From NCBI GenBank assembly GCA_946122785.1, contig CAMGYJ010000005.1:40538002-40602001 (forward strand): a stretch of DNA of 64,000 bases. The letters are read 5' to 3'. Position numbers and translations under genes: made by a program. Below the pieces are notes generated by a model that did no database searches, was not told where the DNA came from, and saw only the letters and a program-made list of their open reading frames with translations. Below are positions 33,151 to 44,300 of this stretch, in pieces. Within the stretch, counting starts at the first letter, position 1. Each line of letters begins with the position of its first letter. The DNA is from Linum tenue (lineage: Eukaryota; Streptophyta; Magnoliopsida; Malpighiales; Linaceae).

Positions 33151-34681
33151 AATGCCATCGTTTTTTGTGATGCAACTGAGGATGCTGCCTTCAATCTAAC
33201 AACGGCCTTGATCACCTTCCAAACAATTACCGGCCTCAAAGTGAACATGACAAAGAGTATGCTGTTTCCGGTGGGTGATGTAGATAATATTGATAGACTT
33301 GCTGAAATTTTAGGTTGCAACTGGAAATTCTTAGGTTGCGGGTATCTGGATCTTCCTCTTGGTGCCTAGCCCTCATCCCCTTCAGTCTGGAATTCAGTTA
33401 TCTGCAAAATGGAGAAAATGTTGGATGGGTGGAAGGGAAAACTTCTGTCTCTTGGGGGAAGAATAACGTTGTGCAAGGCTGTTCTTTGTTCCCAACCAGT
33501 CTACATGTTCTCTCTGTTTAATACGCCGTGTTCAGTGATTGAGGGGGGACTTGGGATCGCGGACCTGCGAAGTCGCAATCAGGCGTTGCTTTTCAAATGG
33601 TGGTGGAGGTTTGCTCGGGAAAGGGATTCCTGGTGGCGGGAGTTGATTAATTACAAGTTTCTTAACAATGTGTCAGAATGGATGACGGATAAAATCGATG
33701 GCCCCTTAGGATTGAGTCCTTGGATGCATATTTTGAAACTCAAGAATCTTTTCTGGAGGTTCACACGGATTGATCCTGGTGCTCGAGCTGATACCTCTTT
33801 CTGGTTCGACAGATGGGTGACTGGAGGGCCTCTCGCTGTGGAGTTCCCGCGGATTGTCGCTGCCGCCGAGGAGCCTTGCTGTCGGGTTGCTGACGTCTTC
33901 CAGAATGCTGATGGGAGTGTAACCTGGGATATTCCTCTTAAATTTACTCTTAGAGGAGGGGCCGAGAGAGAGAGAGAGAATCAAACTGCTTGACATTCTT
34001 CACAATTTGCCTTCTGATTTTCTGTGCGCAGGTCCCTCGCGTCTCGTGAAGGAGCCTTCGATCAACTCTGGTTTCACAGCAAATTCCATGTACAGAGAGC
34101 TTATTAAGGAGCGCTATCCCAGTTCACCGGACTTCCCCTTCAAGTTTGTGTGGCAGGCTGCGGTTTCATTCAAAGTGTGTGTTTTCATGTGGATTGTTGT
34201 TCAGAAGAAGGTCATTACCCATGATGCTCTGAAAAAAAGAGGATGGGCCTTACCAAGCCGGTGTGTTTTGTGCGGTGCTAGTGAAGAAAGTCTCGATCAC
34301 ATCATGATTTCCTGCAGCTTCTCCATGGAGGTTTGGAGGATCATGGATGCCTTTGTGGCGCTGCCGGCTAGGGCGACCGATCTTCCTTCTACCATTTCCT
34401 CCTGGCCTTGTGGCCAACCTGCTAGTTCTATGGAGTGGTGTTCCAAAGTCTTCCTCCATGCTCTCTGCTGGCGTATTTGGTTAGAGCGGAATGCTAGGAT
34501 CTTTAAGAATAGGATGGAGCTCACTCGGGTTGTTTGTTTCAGAATCGGCAAGGCGATCTCTCACTGGTTAATTGTGGCTAATCATGTAGATCGGGTGGTT
34601 GTTGAAACATGGCTCAACACGTTAAGGTTGTGCCTCCTTCCCAGTAGTAGCAACCAACATCAACTCGCAGACCCAGGCTGA
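33151..34681 (+). pseudogene. LINE pol C-terminal region (RT thumb plus zf-RVT)
   Basis: The frame opens with NAIVFCDATEDAAFNLTTAL and GLKVNMTKSM, then YLDLPLGA, a TAG stop, and WNSVICKMEKMLDGWKGKLL. This is the RT C-terminal/thumb region of plant L1 elements. GGLGIADLRSRNQALLFKWW follows, then SFWFDRWVTG. A GA-microsatellite near 33966-33980 shifts the frame; the continuation reads FTANSMYRELIKERYP and ends in the zinc-binding domain, with FMWIVVQKKVITHDALKKRG and CVLCGASEESLDHIMISC, then WRIWLERNARIFKN. The endonuclease and catalytic FADD box are missing, so it is a dead copy. Confidence 0.85.
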
Positions 34682-34880
34682 TCATCATCTTCTTCGGGTG
34701 GACCATGGGCTTCAGAGTTTCTCCTGTTTGAGCCTTCCTCTGCCTGTTGTACCGTTTTTCCTTTCCTGGACTAGCTGCTGCTTCTTGCCCCTTGTTGTTT
34801 GTGGTAGGTGGCGTGCGCCTGTTCCCCCTTCTTCTTTCATGTTTGTTGTTCTTCTTCTAAACTCTTTCTTAATTTATTTC

Positions 34881-36163
34881 GGGCTAATACCACTGGGAAA
34901 CCCGAACTATTAACTTTGTGTCATTTCTGTCCTAAAGTATTCGATACGACATTTGTGTCCCAACCTATTATAGTTTTGTGTCATTTATGTCCTGACGATT
35001 TTGTTGACTGTTATATATAACGGTTGACCAAACGGAAGTCAACATTAACATTGACTTTTGTTGACATGGCAGCCACGTAGATGCCACGTCAGTGACACCT
35101 CATATTTTTAATTAAAGAAATAAAAAAAATATTGTTATAAAAATGGTTAAACCTAAATTTTATTTATCTTTTTATGTCAAGAACCAAGAACCCCTCATAT
35201 CCAGATCCACCGCCTCCCCCAAATTCCGCCATTGACAACAAGAACTAAGAACCCAATCGACAAGAAGCAAGAAGAGAGAAGAGGAAAAAAGATGAAGACT
35301 CTAGCGATGAGCGAGACGCTGAAGAACAAGTACCAGGTGTGCGAGGAGATCGGACAGGGTCGATTCGGCATGATCTCCTGGTGCTTATCTCCGACGAAGA
35401 ACTCCTTCTTCGCCTGCAAGACCATCGACAAATCCCTACTAGCCGACCAAGCCGACCGCGACTGCCTCGAGAAGGAGCCCAAGGTCATGCTCTTCCTCCC
35501 GCCGCACCCAAACATCCTCCAGATCCATGACGCCTTCGACTCCGACGACTCCCTCACCTTGATTCTCGACCTCTGCGAGCCCTACACCCTCTACGATAAG
35601 GTAATCAAGAGTAATGGCGGCCTCCCGGAGCGAAGTCAGACCCGGTTGATTCAGATGATTCTCCGCGGCGGCGGCGGAAGCGAAGTGACACGTGCAGAGC
35701 ACCATCGTTAAAGTGACCAACCACGCCATTGGTAGAAAGGAGAAGTAGTGAAGTTCAATTCGATTTCGAGGGAGGAGATTTTAAGCCTTTAGAGGAAAGA
35801 AACGATTCTCTTTCGTTCGTTTCGGTGGCGGAAGGATAGATAGCCAGGTAGCCGCCGCCGTCGTTGGATTTCACGGCCATGGCTGCTGGGAGAAGAGATC
35901 ATAGTGAGTGGAGGACAAGGATTCTTTTTGTAATTTTGTTTTTGTTTTAGATTATTCATTTATATGGAAAATAATTATAACAGAAAATATAAATTCCACG
36001 TCAGATGCCACATCAGCACTGACTAAAGTTTCTGTTAAAAATTAACGGTCAACGCTAGTCAACTATAACGGAAAAATAGTTTGGGACACAAATGTCGTAT
36101 CGAATACTTTAGGACACAAATGACACAAAGTTAATAGTTCGGGTTTCCTAGTGGTATTAGCCC
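34881..36163. mobile_element. Pack-MULE carrying a PEP-carboxylase kinase fragment
   Basis: Terminal inverted repeats of about 83 bp (34881-34963 and 36081-36163) start GGGCTAATACCACT and differ at about two positions. A 9-bp duplication ATTTATTTC flanks both sides (34872-34880 and 36164-36172), the hallmark of Mutator-like elements. There is no transposase. The centre contains a G/C-rich coding segment unrelated to transposons, which defines it as a Pack-MULE. It is inserted in the 3' UTR of the LINE. Confidence 0.9.
35307..35711 (+). pseudogene. Captured 5' part of a PEP-carboxylase kinase gene
   Basis: The start is set at the ATG giving MSETLKNKYQVCEEIGQGRF, because plant PPCK proteins begin this way; a longer upstream extension is also open. 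Visible kinase features are the glycine-rich loop IGQGRFGMIS, the Lys of ACKTIDKSLL (ATP binding), and EKEPKVMLFLPPHPNILQIH, typical of PPCK. The frame follows the N-lobe to residue ~115 (RLIQMIL), then enters an unrelated GGGGSEVTRAEHHR tail and stops. The catalytic HRD loop, DFG motif and C-lobe are absent. PPCKs are about 270-300 residues and phosphorylate PEP carboxylase; this one cannot do so. It lies wholly inside the Pack-MULE. Confidence 0.8.
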
Positions 36164-36497
36164 ATTTATTTCACCATTATAAAAAAAAACATGTCGTACT
36201 TAGATTCAACATACAGTGAAAATTGACGCACACTTATATAACATATATATTCAAATGTTCAATTTAGGATTTCAAAGATGGAGTTAGGCGAAAAGAAAAA
36301 TCGAAAACTAGGCGTATTTTGCAAACCAACGAAAAATGACACAATTTGACCTCCAACCAGAAAACTTGTAGCGATCGACCCAGCGGATGCGTGCGTCCCA
36401 TTTTTCTCACCGGGTCAGGGTCAAAGTGGGTCGACCCGCGGATTGACAACCTTGATGTAAGGCATGGAATGATTCCAGAATCCGAGTCGCATACATT

Positions 36498-38257
36498 TTT
36501 TTTTTATGAAACGGGTGCAAGCACCACTACCTCTTATTCATAAATCGATCGAATCGCCAACATAGTCAAACAAGGTCCAATGACAAACATCAGGGTCCGA
36601 AACAGGAACAAAGTGAAAGCCCGGGGTCAGAGAGTGCCCCTTGTGAGCAAGACAGTCGGCCAAAAAGTTGGCCTCCCTATAAATGTGAGTGATACGCACA
36701 TCCCAGTCCCTACGAAGCAAGGCCTGGAACGATAAGGTAAGGTTGGCATGCTGGTGGTTGTGTTGTCCCGAATCCTGGAAAAGAGACATCTCCGTTCTAG
36801 AATCGAGCTGGAGCTCCACTTGTCGATGCCCTGCTTCCCAAGCAAGCTCAAGACCCTTCAATGCCCCCCAGATCTCTGCACGGGTGATGGTACACTTCCC
36901 CAGGTTCATCGTATAGGCCCCTAACAAGCGACCCTGCCAGTCTCTAAGCGCTCCTCCTGCAGCGGTAGACCCTGAGGGCCGCAAGAGCGACCCATCAGAG
37001 TTCACTGTGATCAACCCTGTCGGGGCCGGTCTCCACCCCACAGCCACGTCTCGACGCGACCCCGACCTCCCCAGTGAAAGATTTTGATCCGCTTGCTTAC
37101 TCTGCTGAGCGACGACCTCCCAGGCGAGGATCCTTTGCGATAACTTGTTAGGGGCTTCTACGATGTCTGAAAAAATGAAACCATTCCGTGCACGCCAAAG
37201 GAACCAACACGTAAAACCAAAACGAACCTGGCTGAGGGGGCACTTGAGTGACTCTGTTAACCCGGTCTTAATGTCGCGGCTGTCATCCGGACGGAGCGCT
37301 GCGGGGAGCACCTCCGCCCACACTTCCTTAGCGAAAGGGCACTGCCGGAGGACGTGGTCCAAGGTCTCCGGGTCTCCTCTGCAGCGTTGGCAAAATGGGT
37401 TGTCGGCGATGTGGCGGCGGGCGCGCTCAGCATTTGTCAACAATCGATCGTGCAACGCAAGCCACAGGAAATGGCGCACTCGGCTCCGTCCTGGCCACCT
37501 CCAAATAGTCTTCCACGGGCTGGCTTCCTCGCTTTTGTTGATCTCCGCCACAAGGTTGTAGGCAGATTTGAGGGAGAATTGCCCCTCTGGCTCCAGTCCC
37601 CACACGAGCTCGTCCTCACCAAGACTTTCCTTAGGTACGGGCGTGCCTGCTACCTGCAAAACAAAATCACGGGGTAAGTAATATGCAATGCGATCCAGAT
37701 CCCACTCACCTTCCGACGAAACCATATCCGCCACACTCGCGTCACCCGGGAAGTGGTCATCAATGTTAATGACATGATCCGCCAAGCACTCTCCGCTGTC
37801 TAACCATCCCGCGTTCCAGAAAGAGGTCGACTTGCCGTCTCGGATGCTCCACCGTGCACCGCCATCCATTAAAGCCCACACCCGACGGATGCCTCGCCAA
37901 AGGGATGAGCAACCCGTCTTCCTGCGAGCACTAATCTCCCCGTTAGACCCCTCCTTCAGGTACTTTTCCGTGAGGATACGTACCCAGAGTTCATCTGGGT
38001 TCTTAAGGATGGTCCAAGCAAGTTTGATGAGGTACGCTGTGTTGAGATCCCGAGCACTACGCAAGCCAAGCCCATCCTGATCCTTGGGCCGACAGATGGT
38101 GTCCCAATCAATCAAGTGAATGTGGCGTCTCCCCTGCTGTGATCCCTAGATAAAACCACGGATGCGTCTATCAATGTGATCACAGAAAGCTGCGGGAAGA
38201 ACCGAAGTTTGCATCGCATAAGTCGGTATGGCGTTAAGGACAGAGAGAGCCAAGGTG
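36498..38257 (-). mobile_element. 5'-truncated L1-type LINE with 16-bp TSD
   Basis: The 16-mer CCGAGTCGCATACATT occurs at 36482-36497 and 38258-38273, exactly outside the element. Next to the left copy is a T-run (the poly-A tail on the minus strand). Length 1.76 kb, so most of the element's 5' part is missing. This is a textbook target-primed insertion. It sits 47 bp upstream of the start codon of the small gene at 38321. Confidence 0.92.
36538..38257 (-). pseudogene. LINE pol: zf-RVT and RNase H domains
   Basis: From 38115 a 525-codon open frame reads MIDWDTICRPKDQDGLGLRS onward; upstream to 38257 the same coding region continues (LALSVLNAIPTYAMQTSVLP) with a TAG stop in between. The order is: C-terminal RT portion; the zinc-binding region with HFLWLALHDRLLTNAERARR and CQRCRGDPETLDHVLRQC (about residues 215-265); a plant LINE RNase H (from about residue 365) with VNSDGSLL, RAEIWGALKGLELAW, LQLDSRTEM and HIYREANFLADCLA. 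The D-E-D residues of the RNase H fold appear to be present. Endonuclease and RT catalytic centre are lost through 5' truncation. The long intact frame suggests a fairly recent insertion. Confidence 0.88.
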
Positions 38258-38320
38258 CCGAGTCGCATACATTAACAAACAGTGGGTAGGAAGGAAAAAC
38301 TGAAGGTAAGTGAATCAGAG

Positions 38321-41300
38321 ATGGAGAAACAACGAGAGAGAATTGAGGGAGAGAAGATATGCCGGAGATACAAGCAGAGCTTCACATCCTCGTCCAATAA
38401 CTCCGCCGCCTGCCGCTTCCACCCTTCCTTCTTTGTCTGCCGCCGCCACGACGATCAGAAAAGGTAAAAATCCGCCGGAAAACTCTGCCCCCTTTTCTCC
38501 CAAAAAATTTTCCATCAACAATCCCCACTTTGCGCCGCCCGATTCTCATCAATCGAATCAGGAAAATCAGAGGGTTGGGTCCAAATGATCCCCTTCCATT
38601 GATTTGTCCCGAAAGTTCGTTGCTTGATATGGAATTCGTAGCTTATGATCCAATAGCCAAGAACATAGTGGAAAAGCAGAGACTGAAATTTCACAGATAA
38701 ATTCTTTGTTTAGATTAGATTCAATGTGTACGAGCTGGGAATTCTGTGCATTTTATTGATGAATCAATTGTCTATTTATATAGTAAAGATACAGCAGCAG
38801 TAGTGCAAGTAGTTGGAGTATTATGAGGAACAGAATAACAGTGTGGAGAAAATGGAGGAAGTGGGCATAAGACCCGGTCTTCCTTAACACGCCCCCGCAA
38901 GTTGATGGTGAAGAACCTTCAACTTGTCTCGAAAATGGAGAAATCGCTGACGAGGTAGAGGCTTGGTGAGGAGATCGGCAACCTGATCATCAGTAGAGAT
39001 GTAACGAACCAGCAAGCGTCCAGCTGCCACTCTTTCACGAACAAAGTGAAAGTCGATTTCCATGTGTTTGCTACGCGTGTGAAAGACTGGGTTGGCGGTG
39101 AGGTATGTCGCACCGAGATTGTCACACCATAGCCTGGGAGGAGAGGGAAGTGGCTGGCCGATCTCAGTGAGGAGTGACTCGATCCAAACAATCTCGGCAG
39201 CGAGTGTGGCTAAGGCCTTGTATTCCGCTTCTGTCGATGAGCGTGCAACTGTGCGCTGTTTGCGGGAGGACCAGGAGATGAGATTACAGCCGAGATAGAC
39301 AGCATAACCGGTGGTTGATCGTCGATCAAGAACAGAGTTTGCCCATGCCGCGTCCGAGTAGCCGGAGAGAAGCAATGGAGAGGTGTTGCTGAGGAAGAGG
39401 CCATGTGTAGAAGTACCTTTGAGGTAACGGAGAATGCGCTTGACATCGGACCAGTGGTGCTGCAATGGGGAGTGCATATGCTGTGCCGAGAAGTTGACAG
39501 CCTGGGAGATGTCTGGACGAGTGAACTGGAGGTATTGAAGAGCTCCGACGATCTGGCGATATAAGGAAGGGTCTTCGAAGGGAGTGATGTCGGGTTCCTT
39601 CGTGGCTGGAGCAGCGGGTGTGGAAATGGAGTTGGCATCACTCATCTTGGCTCGATCAAGAATAGCCTGGATATATTTCTGTTGCGTGAGCAGAAGACCC
39701 GTCGGAGTCCAATGAGCCTGAACTCCGAGGAAGTAGTTGAGCCGACCGAGATCCCGAACTGCAAACTTCCCCTGCAAAAAGACCAGAAGAGAATGCAAAG
39801 CAGAGGCTTGATTCCCGGTTAGCAAAATGTCGTCCACATAGACGAGGACATAGAGACGAATGGCGCCGCGTCGGAGGATGAACAAGGAGGGATCGGTTTG
39901 GGACCCCTTGAACCCGTAAGACTCCAGGGCCTGACGAAGACAGTGGAACCAGGCTCTCGGCGCCTGTTTGAGGCCGTAGAGGGACTTCCGGAGATGGCAG
40001 ACGTGGTCGGGTCGAGCGGGGTCGACAAAGCCAGGCGGCTCCTGCATATACACAGGTTCAGAGAGGCTGCCATGGAGGAAGGCATTGGCGATGTCCAATT
40101 GACGAACCGGCCAATTCTGTGATACGGCGAGAGAGAGGATGAGCCGGAGTGTGGTGGGTTTGAGAACGGGACTGTATGTCTCGCCGAAGTCGATGCCGGG
40201 ACGCTGCTGGAACCCGCGAGCGACAAGGCGGGCTTTGTAGCGCTCGATGGAGCCGTCGGGCCGAGTTTTGATGCGAAAAATCCATTTACAGGAGATCAGA
40301 TTTTGATCGGTGGCAGGAGGAACCAGAAGCCAGGTGTTGTTGCGGAGCAGGGCATTGTATTCTTCGAACATGGCAGCACGCCAATGGGGGTCTCGGAGAG
40401 CTTCACGGGCTGTTTTGGGTATCGGAGGAAGTGGACAAGAGGTGGAAAGAAATGTTTTTGGTTTCAGGTTGCCGGTGTGACTACGGGTTCGCATATGATA
40501 GGAGGGCGGTGGGTGAGTTTGGGAAAGAGAGGGTGGGCGACGAGGCTGAGAGTCAGTGGTCGGGGAGAGACGGGAAGGGGGAGGTGGAATGGCGGAAATG
40601 ATGGGGCGAGGTCGGGGAGTCCTGGGTTTCGTCGTCGTGGGTAGAGGGATCACGGGGCGAAGCGATGGGGTAGTGGAGGTGGGGGGGATAGTGCGGCGGC
40701 GATGGTATTGAAGGAGGGGTCGAGTAGGTTTCGGTGGCGGCGGCGGGTTGTGTGGGGAATGGGACGAGGGCAAAGGTGAGCGGGTCGTGGAAGATGGATG
40801 GGGTGGGCTGAGGGAGGAGGATGCATTGGGCTGGGGAGGGGGAGGGGGCCTGGTTGATGGAGGAGGAGTTGCATCTGGTGGGTGGGCCGAAGATGAAGTG
40901 GGCTTGGTGGGTGAGAGTGGGGAGGGAAATAAAGGGAAGAGATCAGCAGGGAGGGGCAGTGTGGACGAACCCGACGAGGGTGTGGGAAAGGAGGCGGTGG
41001 ACGGAGGCAACATATATTTTGGGTCGGAGAAGGGGAAACAATTCTCATCGAAAAGGACATGTCGGGAGACGTGGACTTTGTGAGTGGTGAGATTATAACA
41101 CCGATAGCCCTTGTGGGTAGAGCTATAGCCAAGAAAAACACACGGGGCAGAACGAGGTTGGAGTTTGTGACGAGTGGTGGGGCGAAGCCAAGGGTAACAG
41201 AGGGTACCAAAGATGCGGAGACAAGAATAGTCTGGTTTTTGAGAGTATAGAACTTCGAGGGGAGAGCGATTAGCGAGCAGGGGTGTGGGCATGCGATTAA

Positions 41301-44300
41301 TGAGAAAAACGGCAGTGTCAAAAGCATAAGACCAGAATTTGAGTGGAACAGAGGCATGGTGAAGGAGAGCCAAACCCGTTTCGACAACGTGCCGGTGTTT
41401 GCGTTCGGCGCAACCATTTTGCTCGGGAGTGTAGGGACAAGAGGAGCGGTGAAGGATGCCGTGGTCTTTGAGATAAGATCCTAATTTTTGGTATTCGCCG
41501 CCCCAGTCGGCTTGAAAAATTTTTATGGGTCGATTGAAGAATTTTTCCACATGCGTGCGAAAAGTGATAAATATGGAGAGAAGGTTGGAGCGATAACGAG
41601 TGGGAAAGACCCAAGTGAATTTACTAAAATGATCGTAGAATAAAATATAATAGAGATGACCATCAACAGAAAGTTCAGGGGAAGGACCCCAAACATCACT
41701 ACAAATCAAATCAAGTGGACCGGAAGCTACAAAATCTGAAGGGGTGAAGGGGAGTTTGTGTATTTTGGCAACACTACAACCATGACACAAATTAACCTCG
41801 TTCTTATTTGAGACAGACAGAGAATTATGGTGGAGGACTTGACGAAGAACACGGGAGTGAGGGTGGCCAAGACGTTGATGCCAGTGGGAGAGGGTGGAAT
41901 GGAACGCACGAGGAGCCACTTGGGAAAGAATGGAGAGTGGCACCGAGTACAACCCATCTTTACTGCGACCCTGGTGGAGGATTTTCTGGGAGCGAGAGTC
42001 CTTGATGATGAAAGAATCATTGACAAAATGAATAGATAAGGGATTAGTACGTGTGAGAGAGTTAATAGAAAGTAGATTGTGAGAAGCAGAAGGGACATGA
42101 AGAATATTGTTAAGATGAAAAGGATGACGATTAAGAGAGACAAGGGAAGAACCAGAATGGGAGATGGGAAGGGAATTACCATTGCCAAAAGATACCTCGT
42201 CGGGCCCATTATATTCGGAGTGAAGAGCAAGATTGTTGAGATCAGAGGTGATGTGATAGTTGGTACCAGAATCCATTATCCAGTCTTGGGAGGTTGAGGA
42301 GGAGGCGTAGTTGGTCGAGGGTGGATAGCGGGACGAGAGTGAGGGGTTGGGACAGTGTTTAGCGAGATGGCCATAGCCATGGCAGGTGTAACATTGAAGC
42401 GTGCTGCCCGGCGAACTGGATGAATGGTGATTGGGCCTGGGCCCAAGCAGCCCTGCTCCGTGGGTTGGTCCTGCAAAAGAAGAGGGAACAACAAATGGGT
42501 GAGAAGGGCGGCCACCGCCGCCATATCTGGATCCGCGACCTCGGCCAGAAAATCGACCGCGCCCACGACCGCCATAGGAGGGAGTGCCGCGACCGCCGTA
42601 GCGACCAAAATTTGCGTGGGCTGAACCAACATCAGAAAGAGGACCACGGCGGCGGAGGCGGTGTTCTTTGTTGAGCAGTAGGCCATGAAAATCAGCAAAG
42701 GAGAGAGGTTCCAGCTTGGTCTCAATGGTGCGCACAAATGGCAGGAACTCGTCGCCGAGACCACGAAGGCACCGATCAACTAGTTCGTCGTCAGAGATCG
42801 GGTTGTTCAGGGCTGCGAGGCGATCAGCGAGGTCTTGGGCACGAGCAAGGTATGGAGCACAAGCCTCTGTGCCACGAGAAAGCTCACCGAGCTGGGTGCG
42901 AAGGCCGCGTAAAGTTTGGCGGTTGCCGTGCCGTAGGTGGAGGCGAGACGCGTCCAGCCTCAAGCGCCGTGGAACAACCGACGAGGCGGGACAGGACAAA
43001 TCGGAGAGAGATCCGGCGATCCAAGAGAAGACGAGTTGGTCAAGACGACGCCAAGCAATGTATTCTGGGTTTGCTTGGCCGCCATCAAGAGTGCGAGGCG
43101 GTGCGGGGAGCTGCCGTCAACAAACTTTGAAAGATCAAAGCTCGTAAGAAGTGGGAGGAGTTGCCATCTGCCATAGAAGATAGTTCGTGGCAGTGGTTTG
43201 GTGGCTATGTGAGGGGCCGAGGGCGGATTGAAGAGGGAGATGGGATTTGTAGCAGCAGGATGGGACCTGTGGCATCCAGAAGAGGAGGTGAGGAGGAAAG
43301 TTCGACATGAGAACAGAGAGGTAAGAAGAAGCAGGGAGGAGAGGGGGTGGGAAAAGGAATGGCTTAATTTGCCCGTTAGGGCTGTTCGGCTCTGATACCA
43401 TGTACGAGTCTTGGGAATTCAGGTGCATTTTATTGATGAATCAATTGTCTTATTTATACAGTAAAGATACAGCAGCAGTAGTGCAAGTAGTTGGAGTATT
43501 ATGAGGAACAGAATAACATAGTGGAAAAGCAGAGACTGAAATTTCACAGATAAATTCTTTGTTTAGATTAGATTCAATGTGTACGAGCTGGGAATTCTGT
43601 GCATTTTATTGATGAATCAATTGTCTATTTATATAGTAAAGATACAGCAGCAGTAGTGCAAGTAGTTGGAGTATTATGAGGAACAGAATAACAGTGTGGA
43701 GAAAATGGAGGAAGTGGGCATAAGACCCGGTCTTCCTTAACACGCCCCCGCAAGTTGATGGTGAAGAACCTTCAACTTGTCTCGAAAATGGAGAAATCGC
43801 TGACGAGGTAGAGGCTTGGTGAGGAGATCGGCAACCTGATCATCAGTAGAGATGTAACGAACCAGCAAGCGTCCAGCTGCCACTCTTTCACGAACAAAGT
43901 GAAAGTCGATTTCCATGTGTTTGCTACGCGTGTGAAAGACTGGGTTGGCGGTGAGGTATGTCGCACCGAGATTGTCACACCATAGCCTGGGAGGAGAGGG
44001 AAGTGGCTGGCCGATCTCAGTGAGGAGTGACTCGATCCAAACAATCTCGGCAGCGAGTGTGGCTAAGGCCTTGTATTCCGCTTCTGTCGATGAGCGTGCA
44101 ACTGTGCGCTGTTTGCGGGAGGACCAGGAGATGAGATTACAGCCGAGATAGACAGCATAACCGGTGGTTGATCGTCGATCAAGAACAGAGTTTGCCCATG
44201 CCGCGTCCGAGTAGCCGGAGAGAAGCAATGGAGAGGTGTTGCTGAGGAAGAGGCCATGTGTAGAAGTACCTTTGAGGTAACGGAGAATGCGCTTGACATC

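Larger units (their letters stand above)
33141..36189 (+). mobile_element. 5'-truncated L1-type LINE, split by a Pack-MULE
   Basis: Coding sequence for the end of the reverse transcriptase and the zinc-binding region runs 33151-34681. The 3' UTR continues to 34880, is interrupted by the Pack-MULE (34881-36163), resumes at the TSD copy, and ends in a short A-run at 36180-36189. No target-site duplication of the LINE could be identified. Confidence 0.7.
32971..36453. mobile_element. TIR repeat opened by later insertions (putative)
   Basis: The left end AAGGTTGTCAATCCGCGGGT (32971) is inverted at the right end (36453, reading ACCCGCGGATTGACAACCTT). Removing the LINE and the Pack-MULE leaves about 430 bp between these ends, the size of a MITE. 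A related copy begins at about 411 in this window. No TSD was recognised, so the pairing of the ends is inference. Confidence 0.45.

Noticed and set aside
40303..41090. Plus-strand ORFs of 89-113 codons (and equal copies at 45156-45943)
   Set aside because: They are antisense to the Pro/Ser-rich linker and RT of the Copia polyprotein and are duplicated with it.
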